From: a virus | DNA: 22,723 nt | Reading direction: 5' to 3' (one strand) | IMG/VR virus record: IMGVR_UViG_3300024518_004596 | Coordinates: 1 to 22,723 of that record | Part shown: positions 1 to 7,666 of the stretch, piece by piece | How the letters are laid out: each line of letters starts with the position of its first letter | How positions within the stretch are numbered: position 1 is the first letter of the stretch | Notes under the pieces: model-generated | The model's database searches: none | Seen by the model: the letters and a program-made list of their open reading frames with translations, nothing else | Told to the model about the DNA's origin: nothing | Position numbers and translations under genes: made by a program

Positions 1-154
1 CCGTGGCCTTGTCGTTGTTCACTCGGACTGCGATCACGCCGGCTCCGGGCTGCTTGTCTTTGTAGGTCAGGCCGTGAGGCGTCAGAAACGCCTGCCACTC
101 TGCTTGTTGCCAAGGCTTAGAGAACAGGTGCATCCTGAACAGGATCTCGGTCAC
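1..154 (-). CDS. Unknown protein, 5' part only (continues beyond window start)
   Basis: A GTG start at 154-152 opens a frame that stays open to the window edge, giving 51 codons beginning MTEILFRMHLFSKPWQQ. The start lies one base after the TAG of the preceding gene, and a GGAGG sequence sits 5 bases upstream of it (about 160-164, minus strand), so the start is well supported. The visible part has no signal peptide, unlike the three genes before it, and is rich in tryptophan and glutamine near residues 14-20. I do not recognise the family. Its position as the next gene after the fibre block suggests a fibre accessory, tail or lysis-associated protein, but this is only context. Confidence 0.6.
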   Translation of the reverse strand, partial: MTEILFRMHLFSKPWQQAEWQAFLTPHGLTYKDKQPGAGVIAVRVNNDKAT

Positions 155-155
155 G

Positions 156-974
156 CTACCCTCCACCAAAAGTCGCGGCGTAGAAGTCGTAAGATCGCGC
201 GGAGCCACTCTGGATCTCCAGTCCCGACGCCGGGCCCAAGGGAACCGTAGCGCCAGGCAGCGTCGTCGTGAGCACAGCCTCGCCCTCGACCACGAACGCG
301 TCAGACAGGAGGTAGACACGGATCTCAGTGCTACTCACTGAGTCGATCACCAGCCAGTGCACGGCAGCGTCAGCTGTGACACCCGAGTCGGTGAAGGTGT
401 CGGTCGTCCCGTTGCCCGCCGCAAACATGAAGTTGCTGTCGCCGGCCGGGGTGGAGAACCTCAGCCCGACATAGTTCGTGGCGTCCGTCGCCGCCGGTGT
501 GTTCGTGAGCGACATAACGTCGTCGTCGGTGTCGCTCACCGACACGTACGCGCGCACAGAGGTCGCCAGACTCAGCCGGAATCGCTGAGCGCACCAGTAG
601 CCCGCCTGGTCTCCCCGCAGGGTGCGGTCGCCCAGCGTCCACCCAGCCTGGTCGCCTGTAACAGTCCCGCTAGTCAGCCGCAGGCGCACGCCCTCGGCGC
701 GTGCCGAGGCCGTAGACGTCGTGCTCGTCTCCGTGATCGTCACGGCGGTGCCGGTGCCGGCGAGGCTGTTGTTTGTCATGTCCACCGAGACCGCGCCCCG
801 GTGGCTCGCGCCGAGGCGGTCGAGCGGAATATCGGAGCGGGCTCCACCGTGCACGGCGGTGCCGGCCTCGACGCTGACCGTGCCAAGGTTGCTCGTCCCG
901 TACGCAGGGGCGAGCCAGGCAGCGGTCAGGCACGCCAGGGCGGCAGCGAGGAATGCAGCGGCAGAGCGGTCCAT
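156..974 (-). CDS. Signal-peptide beta-rich structural protein (fibre block, third of three)
   Basis: A 272-aa protein. Residues 1-26 form a typical Sec signal peptide: MDR, then a long Ala/Leu hydrophobic core, with likely cleavage near APAYG/TSN. The mature protein is rich in Thr, Ser, Val, Gly and Ala with alternating hydrophobic residues, as in beta-structured fibre or surface proteins. It opens with TSNLGTV, very similar to ASNIGNV at the same place in the preceding gene, so the two are probably paralogues. The body (about 95-265) could be a single beta-sandwich, perhaps lectin- or laminin-G-like, but I see no diagnostic motif. The start is ATG at 974-972, one base after the upstream TAG, with GGAG 10 bases before it. 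No enzymatic residues are evident. Likely a virion fibre or a secreted accessory. Confidence 0.6.
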   Translation of the reverse strand: MDRSAAAFLAAALACLTAAWLAPAYGTSNLGTVSVEAGTAVHGGARSDIPLDRLGASHRGAVSVDMTNNSLAGTGTAVTITETSTTSTASARAEGVRLRLTSGTVTGDQAGWTLGDRTLRGDQAGYWCAQRFRLSLATSVRAYVSVSDTDDDVMSLTNTPAATDATNYVGLRFSTPAGDSNFMFAAGNGTTDTFTDSGVTADAAVHWLVIDSVSSTEIRVYLLSDAFVVEGEAVLTTTLPGATVPLGPASGLEIQSGSARSYDFYAATFGGG

Positions 975-975
975 G

Positions 976-1671
976 CTACGGGGTCTCCTCTGTCAGGGTA
1001 CCGTGCTCGTCGGTGGCGTACCAGTTTCCCGCGCCGTCTGCGACCAGCTCCAGGCGCGCGCCAGTCGACTCTAGACCGAGATACTCGCCCGCAGCCATGA
1101 CGCCTCCCGAGTAGGTGATCGTGTCAGAGTCGTGGGGGTTGGCGCGGAAGCTCTGGGCAGCCGCGCGCACAAACACATGCGTGGTACCGGCGGCAGCGTT
1201 GTCGGTGAGAGTCAGAGCCACAACGCCAGCGGCGCCGGCGTTGGTGAAGACCGAGTCGCTTTCCGTGGCAGCGATCAGGTCGTCGGCGGTGTGCGCCTGG
1301 TAGACCTTTCGCACGGAGGCGCCGCTGATATTCGCGGACGTGATCGTCGCGCTCGACCCGAGCACGAACACGGCGGCCTCGTTCCCGTCGAGCAGGTCGG
1401 CATTGAGGTTGCCCACGGCGGTCGTGCTCGCAATGATCAGCGGCGCGGTGCCGGTCGCCACAGTCGACTCCAGCTGGTTGCCGCCGACCGTACCGGTCGC
1501 TGTAAGCGTGGTCAGGTTGATCGTACCCGCGTCGACGTTTCCGATATTGCTGGCTGCAATCGCGGCAGGGATCAGCGCCCCGAGGAACAGGATCAGGGCG
1601 GGGAGAGCAGCGCGGCGGAGCGGGCTGCGGCGGTTGGGGTCGTGCCCCAGGATCACATTGTGTCGGTGCAT
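976..1671 (-). CDS. Signal-peptide tail-fibre-like protein (fibre block, second of three)
   Basis: A 231-aa protein. An unusually long basic N-region (to about residue 20) precedes a hydrophobic stretch ending AAIA/ASN near residue 40, a good signal peptidase I pattern. The middle contains TTAVGNLNADLLDG, a sequence style common in phage tail fibres. The C-terminal part (about 150-231) contains YSGG, a run of short beta-like segments and ends GTLTEETP. This region is clearly related to the C-terminus of the neighbouring 566-aa fibre, which ends FGTLTED. The ATG at 1671 is preceded by GAGG with a 7-base spacer, encoded inside the terminal TLTED codons of the upstream gene, and the upstream TGA lies one base before it, so the genes are translationally coupled. 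Role inferred: a fibre or fibre-tip subunit. Why it has a secretion signal is not explained. Confidence 0.6.
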   Translation of the reverse strand: MHRHNVILGHDPNRRSPLRRAALPALILFLGALIPAAIAASNIGNVDAGTINLTTLTATGTVGGNQLESTVATGTAPLIIASTTAVGNLNADLLDGNEAAVFVLGSSATITSANISGASVRKVYQAHTADDLIAATESDSVFTNAGAAGVVALTLTDNAAAGTTHVFVRAAAQSFRANPHDSDTITYSGGVMAAGEYLGLESTGARLELVADGAGNWYATDEHGTLTEETP

Positions 1672-1672
1672 G

Positions 1673-3373
1673 TCAGTCCTCTGTCAGGGTTCCGAATTCG
1701 CGGACCGAGACCCATTCGCCGGTGCCGCTGGTGGAGGTTGCCGCCGGCACATAGACCAGCTCCAGGATAGCGTCTGCGCCCAACTCTAGCCCGGTGCCGT
1801 CCTGGGCGAGCAGGCCGCCCGTGTAGCGGATCCGGTCAGGGACTATCGGGCGGGCTTCGAGCGCGGCGTTGGTTCTCTTGAGTCGAACGATTGTACCGCT
1901 CGGCGGCTCGCCGGGCAGGAATACGTCGGCCCTGGCTGCGTTGGTGCCCACGACGATCACGTCGGTCTGGGCCGACGTGATCGTCGTGTCCGTCGTCGCT
2001 ATGACGACGTCATGCAGTCTGCGGAGCGCGCCAGCGGGTGATCCCGCTGACCCGCCGTTATTGGCGGTGAGTACCTGGCTGCTGACGCGAGCGATACCAG
2101 CGTCTGGGGCGCCGTTGGCGTCTGCCGTGCTCGACCATCGGAGCGAGCCCGCGTTGTCAAGAAATACCCTGCCGACGCCTGCTGAAGTGTCCATGCGTGC
2201 GTCAGGAGCAGCACCGCTGGTCGCGGTCGCGAGGAACCGGAGGGCAGCGTACCCAGCCATGCCACCTGCCTCGGTGGCCACCTCTAGGTTGCCATTAGCC
2301 GACGGAATGTTGCGCAGCAAGATGCGCGACGCAGCCGAGAACCCGTCCGCGAAGTGCAGCCGCTCAACCAGCAGGGAGCCGTCAGCCCCCCCCCCGTCGG
2401 TGACGCGGAGCGTGTCGTCCATACTGGTGACGGGCGCGACCCCCGACACGACCGCCCCCGTGTTGAGAGGGTCGCTGATCGACAGCTCACCAGCGCCGCC
2501 CCGCGAGAGGCGCAGGTCAGGGAGGCCAGATACGCTGGCACCTGCGAAGTACTCTATGTCGCCCGTCGACACAAGCTGGAGACGGGGTTCCCCGCCGAAG
2601 CTGCGGAAGTATCCGTCCGCGGTGTTGTTCCCGTCGTCGTCGACCAAAAAACCGTCGGCAGCCATGGTCGACGCGACAGCGCCGTCGAACACGCCCAGGA
2701 CCCCCGTCGTGATATCGCGGAGCTTGAGCTGTCCAACCGCGAACATGATCGACTCGGCGAACAGGTGCCCGTTGCCAGACCCGCCAGGCCCGAACACACC
2801 CAGCGTGTCAGCCTCGGTCGTGACCGAGGCAATCGATCCGGACCCGCTCCACTCCAGCACGGTGCCTACACCGATCACGGGATTCGTGCTCGCCGTCGCG
2901 CCGCGGGCGAGCGTGCTCTCCCATGTGTCCACCTCGACTGCCGCCGCCTGCGCCTCCCAGCTCGCGCTGGTCGCCTCCCACGTGAGGAGGTCGCCGTCCG
3001 AGGCGGCGAGCACAGACGCCGCGGAGACGTCGCTCAGGTCCCAGGTGGCGGTGGTGCTGTTGACCCATGCCGCGCTGTCGAATCGCAGGTGATCGCCAGT
3101 GCCAGGTGTAGGTGCCGTGACGTCTGCCAGGTCGTCGAGGTTGCTGGCACCGACGCCTGCGTCGGCCTCCCACCTTTGGTCGGTGGCGTCCCATGTCAGC
3201 ACCTGGCCACCCGTAGGCTGACCCTGTACCCCGACCGAACCACCGAACAGAGTGGAGATCGTCCCGGTGACCTGGCCCACGCCCTTCCGTGCGGTCTCGG
3301 GGTCAGCGACAGCGACCCCGGCCATGCACAGGCATGCCCCCAGAGCACCGATCAGCAGGTGTCGTCTAGTCAT
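1673..3373 (-). CDS. Signal-peptide tail-fibre protein (fibre block, first of three)
   Basis: A 566-aa protein from the ATG at 3373-3371, which I prefer to the GTG at 3412 because it opens a clean signal peptide: MTRR, a hydrophobic core and cleavage at AVA/DPE near residue 23. Residues about 54-140 hold three copies of a phage fibre motif of the form G-x-x-L-x-W/F-D/E-a-x-x-x-x-W (TGGQVLTWDA, GDHLRFDSAAW, DGDLLTWEA), with an LDDLADVT spacer, strongly typical of tail fibres. The middle is beta-rich and repetitive. The C-terminus (about 475-566) is homologous to that of the next gene and ends FGTLTED. The gene starts 8 bases inside the end of the coiled-coil gene. A G10 tract (mRNA sense) at codons 327-330 could cause slippage. 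Lipoprotein processing at LGAC is possible but weaker than the AVA site. Confidence 0.72.
   Translation of the reverse strand: MTRRHLLIGALGACLCMAGVAVADPETARKGVGQVTGTISTLFGGSVGVQGQPTGGQVLTWDATDQRWEADAGVGASNLDDLADVTAPTPGTGDHLRFDSAAWVNSTTATWDLSDVSAASVLAASDGDLLTWEATSASWEAQAAAVEVDTWESTLARGATASTNPVIGVGTVLEWSGSGSIASVTTEADTLGVFGPGGSGNGHLFAESIMFAVGQLKLRDITTGVLGVFDGAVASTMAADGFLVDDDGNNTADGYFRSFGGEPRLQLVSTGDIEYFAGASVSGLPDLRLSRGGAGELSISDPLNTGAVVSGVAPVTSMDDTLRVTDGGGADGSLLVERLHFADGFSAASRILLRNIPSANGNLEVATEAGGMAGYAALRFLATATSGAAPDARMDTSAGVGRVFLDNAGSLRWSSTADANGAPDAGIARVSSQVLTANNGGSAGSPAGALRRLHDVVIATTDTTITSAQTDVIVVGTNAARADVFLPGEPPSGTIVRLKRTNAALEARPIVPDRIRYTGGLLAQDGTGLELGADAILELVYVPAATSTSGTGEWVSVREFGTLTED
2386..2395. 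repeat. Homopolymer tract of 10 C (G10 in mRNA)
   Basis: Ten consecutive cytosines on the plus strand, coding a Gly-Gly-Gly run in the 566-aa fibre gene (codons 327-330). Loss of one base would end the protein at the TAG at 2284-2286, about 36 codons later. Tracts of this length are slippage-prone. Confidence 0.9.
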
Positions 3374-3671
3374 GGACGTCTTCCTTGGCCCGCATTGTAG
3401 TCTCCAATTCACCGACCCTTTTTTCGAGCGCCGAGATCCTCTTTTGCAGATCCTTGTCGTCCTTGTCGTCCTCCGCGTCTACGAGCGACCACCTTTCGCC
3501 GTCCCAGCGGTGGTGCTGATCCGCGGCGCCGCGGACACATGCGGGCTGCGGAGCGTGCGGGCATGGGGACTCGCCGGGCCCTACCAGGGCAGACCAGTCC
3601 AGATAGCCCACCCGCAGCAGGTCTCCGGTCTCGTCGTGAATCACTCCCGGGACCGTCTGCCCTGTCGACAC
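3366..3671 (-). CDS. Small coiled-coil protein, possible fibre connector or chaperone
   Basis: A 101-aa protein starting at GTG 3671-3669, two bases after the TAG of the 1330-aa gene, with an excellent AGGAGG site 7 bases upstream. The N-terminal half (about 1-62) has beta-like segments, a proline/cysteine-rich stretch and ends with HHRWDGERWSLV, a W-x-x-x-x-W motif similar to those of the fibre gene downstream. Residues about 65-97 are charged and helical with heptad spacing (LQKRISALEKRVGELETT), a coiled coil able to trimerise or dimerise. The 3' end overlaps the next gene's ATG by 8 bases. A connector between tail tip and fibre, or a fibre chaperone, fits the position. The family is not recognised. 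Confidence 0.62.
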   Translation of the reverse strand: MSTGQTVPGVIHDETGDLLRVGYLDWSALVGPGESPCPHAPQPACVRGAADQHHRWDGERWSLVDAEDDKDDKDLQKRISALEKRVGELETTMRAKEDVHD

Positions 3672-3673
3672 CC

Positions 3674-6600
3674 CTACACCTCCTCAACGAATCCGACCAC
3701 GTCTACGCGCCCACCGCCGCCGCCGCCGAATGCTCCTGTAGCACGACCCTCGATACCCTGATCGGTGCCCTGCGTGTGCAGGTAGGTGATCACCTGACCG
3801 TCGCTGTCGGTGGCAGCACCCGAGTACGCCGTGATCGGGTGCTGCAGCGCAGAGGCACCTTGCATGTTTCGCGGGCGAACAGACATGCTGCTGATAGCAC
3901 CGCTGTTGCCGATCACTCGCACGCCGAGGTGTAGCTGAGACGCCGTCGGCGGGCTGAATATGTTTGCGATCGCTGTCCAGACTCCGGCGACGAACGCGGA
4001 CACGAGGGCAAGGGAGCCGTCCGTCTCGCGGTACTGGTAGGTCCGAGTCGTGCCTTGGCACCTACACGAGTAGCTCTTGCTGGCCTGATTGATACCCTCC
4101 AGCACGCCGGCGACGCCGACTCGGCGAGAGTCGGCAGCATGCGTGGCGGGCGGGTTGAGTAGGCGCGTCCGCTGAGATGAGATCATGGCGGCCACTCCGC
4201 CGGTGCCGGACACGACCCACGCATAGGTGTGGATCGTGTCGATAACGTTTCCGGAGGGCAGGCCGCCCAGCTCGATACCCAGCCCGGCTGCGCCGTTGGC
4301 GGTCAAGTCGCGGAGGACCATTGCGGTCGCGCTGGTCACATGCGAAATCGTCTCGGAGTCGAAGTTGCCACCGCCGCGGTCGATTGTGACGGTGGCGTTT
4401 TCTACGCGCTTGACGGCGGTCGCGCCTGCAGCGCCGAGGGCGAGAGAGGTCGTCAGCAAGTTGTCCTGGGTGATCGCAGTCACGTACACGAACCGCCCGT
4501 GTGCAGAGGACCCGATCAGGTCCCCGACTGCAATCTCGCGAGTGAAGTCGGTTCCGCTGCCTGTGACGACGAATCCCGCGGAGGTAACGGTGCCCGAGAG
4601 CGCATGCGCGACGGCGTCTAGCTCGGCCAGGAAGCTCGTCCCGACGCCCGTGATTGCCGTAGATATGGCAGTGGTGACAGTGCCGGAGAGGGTCAGGTAG
4701 TCTGCGCCTCCTGCCCCCGCCGCCGTGGTGTTTGCGCTCAGCCTGCCGTTGGCCTCGATCAAGGTCCCGTTGAGCCCGATACACGCACTCTCGCGCGCGC
4801 CCATGCGCGGGAGGAGATTGACTTGCGCTGCGAGGATCCCCGTGCGGTCGACGCGCTGGGGCGCGAAGCCGGAGATAGCGGAGCCCTGGGCGCGCAGCGA
4901 CCCGCCCGCCGACAGGTCTACTAGTGTCCCGTCATCCCTGCGCCACCATGCCTCATTAGCGCCCGCAGTGTCGCCCGCGAACAAACCAACGTCCGCTCCC
5001 GCCATCGGGTCAGCCGCTTGCTCCGCAAGGACCAGCCCCGTTGGGTCGATCAGGCCGCCGACCGTGAGCTTTCCCGTCACGTCGGCGTTGCCGACAACGA
5101 GCAAGCCACTTTCGCCGAATGTCATAAGCGGAGAGACAAGCTCGGAGCCGTCACCGCTGTCGAGCGGAATGAATTGCAGCCCGGTAGGGGCGTGCTTCAT
5201 GGCCACCCCGCCCCGCGCGCCGTTCTGCCGGTCAGGGGTCGAGAACACCAGGCGCGTCAAGCCGCCTGCCATGATCCAATCCATGACGTACGGAGACACG
5301 CGCAGCGGATTCGCCGGATTGTAGTCCCCGTCCAGCACATGGCGCAGCTCGACACCCGCGGGAAGTGGCAGTACGCCACCGCCCTCGGGCGCTGGGCTGC
5401 CGGTGCGGACAGCAGCGCGCCCGCCTGCGCCGTAGCGCCACCCGCGCCACGTGCCGTCGCCACGTGCGTGACCCTCTAGGACCATCGCTGTGGGCGCACT
5501 CCGGTATGTTCCCAGGCGCCTGGCGCTTGACGCGTTGCCGCCTCGCGCGAAATCCTCAGCGACAGCGTTGTCGGGCCTCGCCTTGATCGCGATACCCCCG
5601 GCAGCCACGACCTGCCCGGGAAACAGCGGCGCGCGAGTGTCCCGGCCACCAAGCTTCCCTCGCAGGCTGGTGCCCTGCTCTCCGGTACGCACCCAGACCG
5701 CCGTAGGCCACCCTGTCTGGTCCAGGACTCCGGCAGCCCTGAGCGCAGCCACCTGCCAGGCGGAGACACCCCTGCCGACGCCTCCGATCCCCAAGCTCCC
5801 GGCCGGCAGGCCCGACGACTGCTCTGCGCCTCGGAATGGGGCGCCGCGCGGGACTCCTCCCCTCGGCCCAGGCGCGGAGGCGCGCGCGAATCGCCCGGCC
5901 ACAGACCCGCCGAGACCGGCTCTGGCAACTGGCGGGTCCCCAGACAGGCGAGGGCGTCCTCCTCGTCCTCCTCGTGCGCCGACCCCACCCGGCCCGGTGC
6001 CTGGGCCACCCGCACCACCCATACCCGGCCGCCCAGCGTTGGCGAACGGTCCGAGGTTGGGAAGGGGCGGTGGCTGCAGGGGCGGCGGAGGCAACTCCGG
6101 CTCCGACGGGATCGCCGGCACCTCAGCCTCCCACCGCCACAGTCCAGCACCCACGCCGCACCGCCACTGGTGCGCAGACTCTGGGTCGTTGCGCAGGTGC
6201 ACAGGCGAGCGCAGCGGGTAGCCGTCCGGCTGCGAGTACGCGGTCGGCTCGAACTCCAGTGGGGCGTCGCCAGCGCCGCCGCGGAATAGAGTGCTGGTGT
6301 GCAGGTGGCCAGCGTTGATCGGGTGGCCGTCTCGGTCGGTGCCCACCTGGTGCTGGTCCACCAGTCCGCCGACCTCTAGAGGACCACCTGCCAAGGATCC
6401 CATGAGGGCGTGCACATTGCCGGGCGTGCGCTCCCCTCCGCCTCCCGGGTCAGCAGTCGTAGAGTCACCGCCACCGTCCCTGGTGCGTGTCTGTGTGTCA
6501 GACAGCGTCGACCGCAGGCGCGCGATCTCTCCGTCTATCTGTCGGATCTGAGCCACCAAGCGGTTGACCGCACCAGCCCCGAACGGCACCCCCGACCGGG

Positions 6601-7666
6601 CAAGGTCAGACTTCACCCGCTGAATCTGCGCCTGGATTCCAGCACGGCGCTGCTGCAGCTGGTCGATTGCGTCGAGCGTGCCCTGGATCTTGGCCGAGTA
6701 GCTCGACGCGCGCGGCGGCGCGAATGCAGGTGGAGGGCCGGGAGGCCGCTCAACCGAGGTGGGCTGACCGACTCCTGGCTGCTGCGGGCGGGCCCTGGTG
6801 CCGTTCGCGCCAGGATCGCGTGTCCTGGTACGTGTCGGGTCCTCCGGCTCACCAGGGGGCTCTGGGCGCCTCTCTGGCTCAGGGTCTACCAGCTCAGATC
6901 CTGCTCCCGCAGTGACCCAGCCGTGACCCGACTTGGCGTCTTGGCCGGAGACACCCAGCTGCCATGCCAGGGCAGGACCGTCGGTCGGCACTGCGCACCG
7001 CTTGTCGGGCACCAACACACGCCATGCGGTATGCAGAGGGGCTGGCTGCGGATCTAGTCCGCCGTTGTCGTCCAAGTCATAGACCAATGTCGATTTCTCG
7101 GGGTCACCTCGGCGGTTGACCGCGATCAACACACCCGGATCGGTCGGCAGGAACAGATTGACCTGCTTCTTTTCCTCGGTCGACACCAGGACTACGCCCG
7201 GCGTGCCCTTGCGCACGCGCGGAGAGTCGGGGTGCGCGAACGCCTGACCGGGGGCGTAGCGTGGGTCGCCGCCAAAATCGGGGCCGGTGCGGACAGGAAC
7301 GTAACGCACCACCCGCTCGCGGCTAGGCTCCTGCTCTCGCGCACGCGCGCGGGAGCCTGCGAGGGCGAGGGACGGAGGTATCTCTTCGTCCTCAGAGATC
7401 ACGACCGGTAACGCGAACGTCCAAGAGCCTATTGCCCGCGTTGCGGGCGGTACGAACTGTCCTCCTTGCAGGTCGCCCACAGTGGGCTGGGTGCCCTGCG
7501 ACCCAACGTGTCCCTCCGCGACGTACCGGAACGGCCAACCGGCCTCGCGCTTCTCGATCTGCAGTCCGTGAGGGACGTTCCTCGCCTCAGGGTCGACGTC
7601 CGGGCGGTGATCCCGCAGGGGCAAGTCGGGTTGGCTACCGCGGTCTGGTATGGATCGCCCGCTCAC
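3674..7666 (-). CDS. Large modular tail-tip or fibre protein
   Basis: A 1330-aa protein starting at GTG 7666, overlapping the upstream TGA (GTGA), with GAGG 8 bases before it. Modules seen in order: a beta-like N-terminal region of unknown fold (about 1-270); a Pro/Arg-rich linker (about 275-325); a coiled coil (about 325-400); a Gly/Pro-rich, collagen-like disordered stretch (about 515-580, PPPPLQPPPLPNLGP then GGAGGPGTGPGG); a region with fibre-style segments (GKLTVGGLIDPTG, RRDDGTLVDLS, about 870-930); two related beta units (GVGTSF near 1000, GSGTDF near 1040); and a C-terminal beta region ending after a GGGGGG run. Its place after the hub-like gene and before the fibres suggests a central tail-tip or host-recognition protein. 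No catalytic motif was found. The modular make-up suggests domain shuffling. Confidence 0.65.
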   Translation of the reverse strand: MSGRSIPDRGSQPDLPLRDHRPDVDPEARNVPHGLQIEKREAGWPFRYVAEGHVGSQGTQPTVGDLQGGQFVPPATRAIGSWTFALPVVISEDEEIPPSLALAGSRARAREQEPSRERVVRYVPVRTGPDFGGDPRYAPGQAFAHPDSPRVRKGTPGVVLVSTEEKKQVNLFLPTDPGVLIAVNRRGDPEKSTLVYDLDDNGGLDPQPAPLHTAWRVLVPDKRCAVPTDGPALAWQLGVSGQDAKSGHGWVTAGAGSELVDPEPERRPEPPGEPEDPTRTRTRDPGANGTRARPQQPGVGQPTSVERPPGPPPAFAPPRASSYSAKIQGTLDAIDQLQQRRAGIQAQIQRVKSDLARSGVPFGAGAVNRLVAQIRQIDGEIARLRSTLSDTQTRTRDGGGDSTTADPGGGGERTPGNVHALMGSLAGGPLEVGGLVDQHQVGTDRDGHPINAGHLHTSTLFRGGAGDAPLEFEPTAYSQPDGYPLRSPVHLRNDPESAHQWRCGVGAGLWRWEAEVPAIPSEPELPPPPLQPPPLPNLGPFANAGRPGMGGAGGPGTGPGGVGARGGRGGRPRLSGDPPVARAGLGGSVAGRFARASAPGPRGGVPRGAPFRGAEQSSGLPAGSLGIGGVGRGVSAWQVAALRAAGVLDQTGWPTAVWVRTGEQGTSLRGKLGGRDTRAPLFPGQVVAAGGIAIKARPDNAVAEDFARGGNASSARRLGTYRSAPTAMVLEGHARGDGTWRGWRYGAGGRAAVRTGSPAPEGGGVLPLPAGVELRHVLDGDYNPANPLRVSPYVMDWIMAGGLTRLVFSTPDRQNGARGGVAMKHAPTGLQFIPLDSGDGSELVSPLMTFGESGLLVVGNADVTGKLTVGGLIDPTGLVLAEQAADPMAGADVGLFAGDTAGANEAWWRRDDGTLVDLSAGGSLRAQGSAISGFAPQRVDRTGILAAQVNLLPRMGARESACIGLNGTLIEANGRLSANTTAAGAGGADYLTLSGTVTTAISTAITGVGTSFLAELDAVAHALSGTVTSAGFVVTGSGTDFTREIAVGDLIGSSAHGRFVYVTAITQDNLLTTSLALGAAGATAVKRVENATVTIDRGGGNFDSETISHVTSATAMVLRDLTANGAAGLGIELGGLPSGNVIDTIHTYAWVVSGTGGVAAMISSQRTRLLNPPATHAADSRRVGVAGVLEGINQASKSYSCRCQGTTRTYQYRETDGSLALVSAFVAGVWTAIANIFSPPTASQLHLGVRVIGNSGAISSMSVRPRNMQGASALQHPITAYSGAATDSDGQVITYLHTQGTDQGIEGRATGAFGGGGGGRVDVVGFVEEV

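Noticed and set aside
1869-3092. Long plus-strand open frame (407 codons) opposite the fibre gene
   Set aside because: It is antisense to a well-supported fibre gene; its product is Ser/Pro/Arg-rich low-complexity sequence without domains, as expected from the complement of GC-rich coding DNA.
3320-3373. Lipoprotein signal in the 566-aa fibre
   Set aside because: LGAC is present but with an unusual Gly at position -2, and the later AVA site gives a better ordinary signal peptidase cleavage.
3417-3427. A6-G run in the coiled-coil gene as a programmed frameshift site into the fibre frame
   Set aside because: The heptamer is not in the X-XXY-YYZ phase for a minus-one shift, and reaching the fibre frame needs a plus-one shift that would bury the signal peptide inside a fusion; the fibre has its own ATG.
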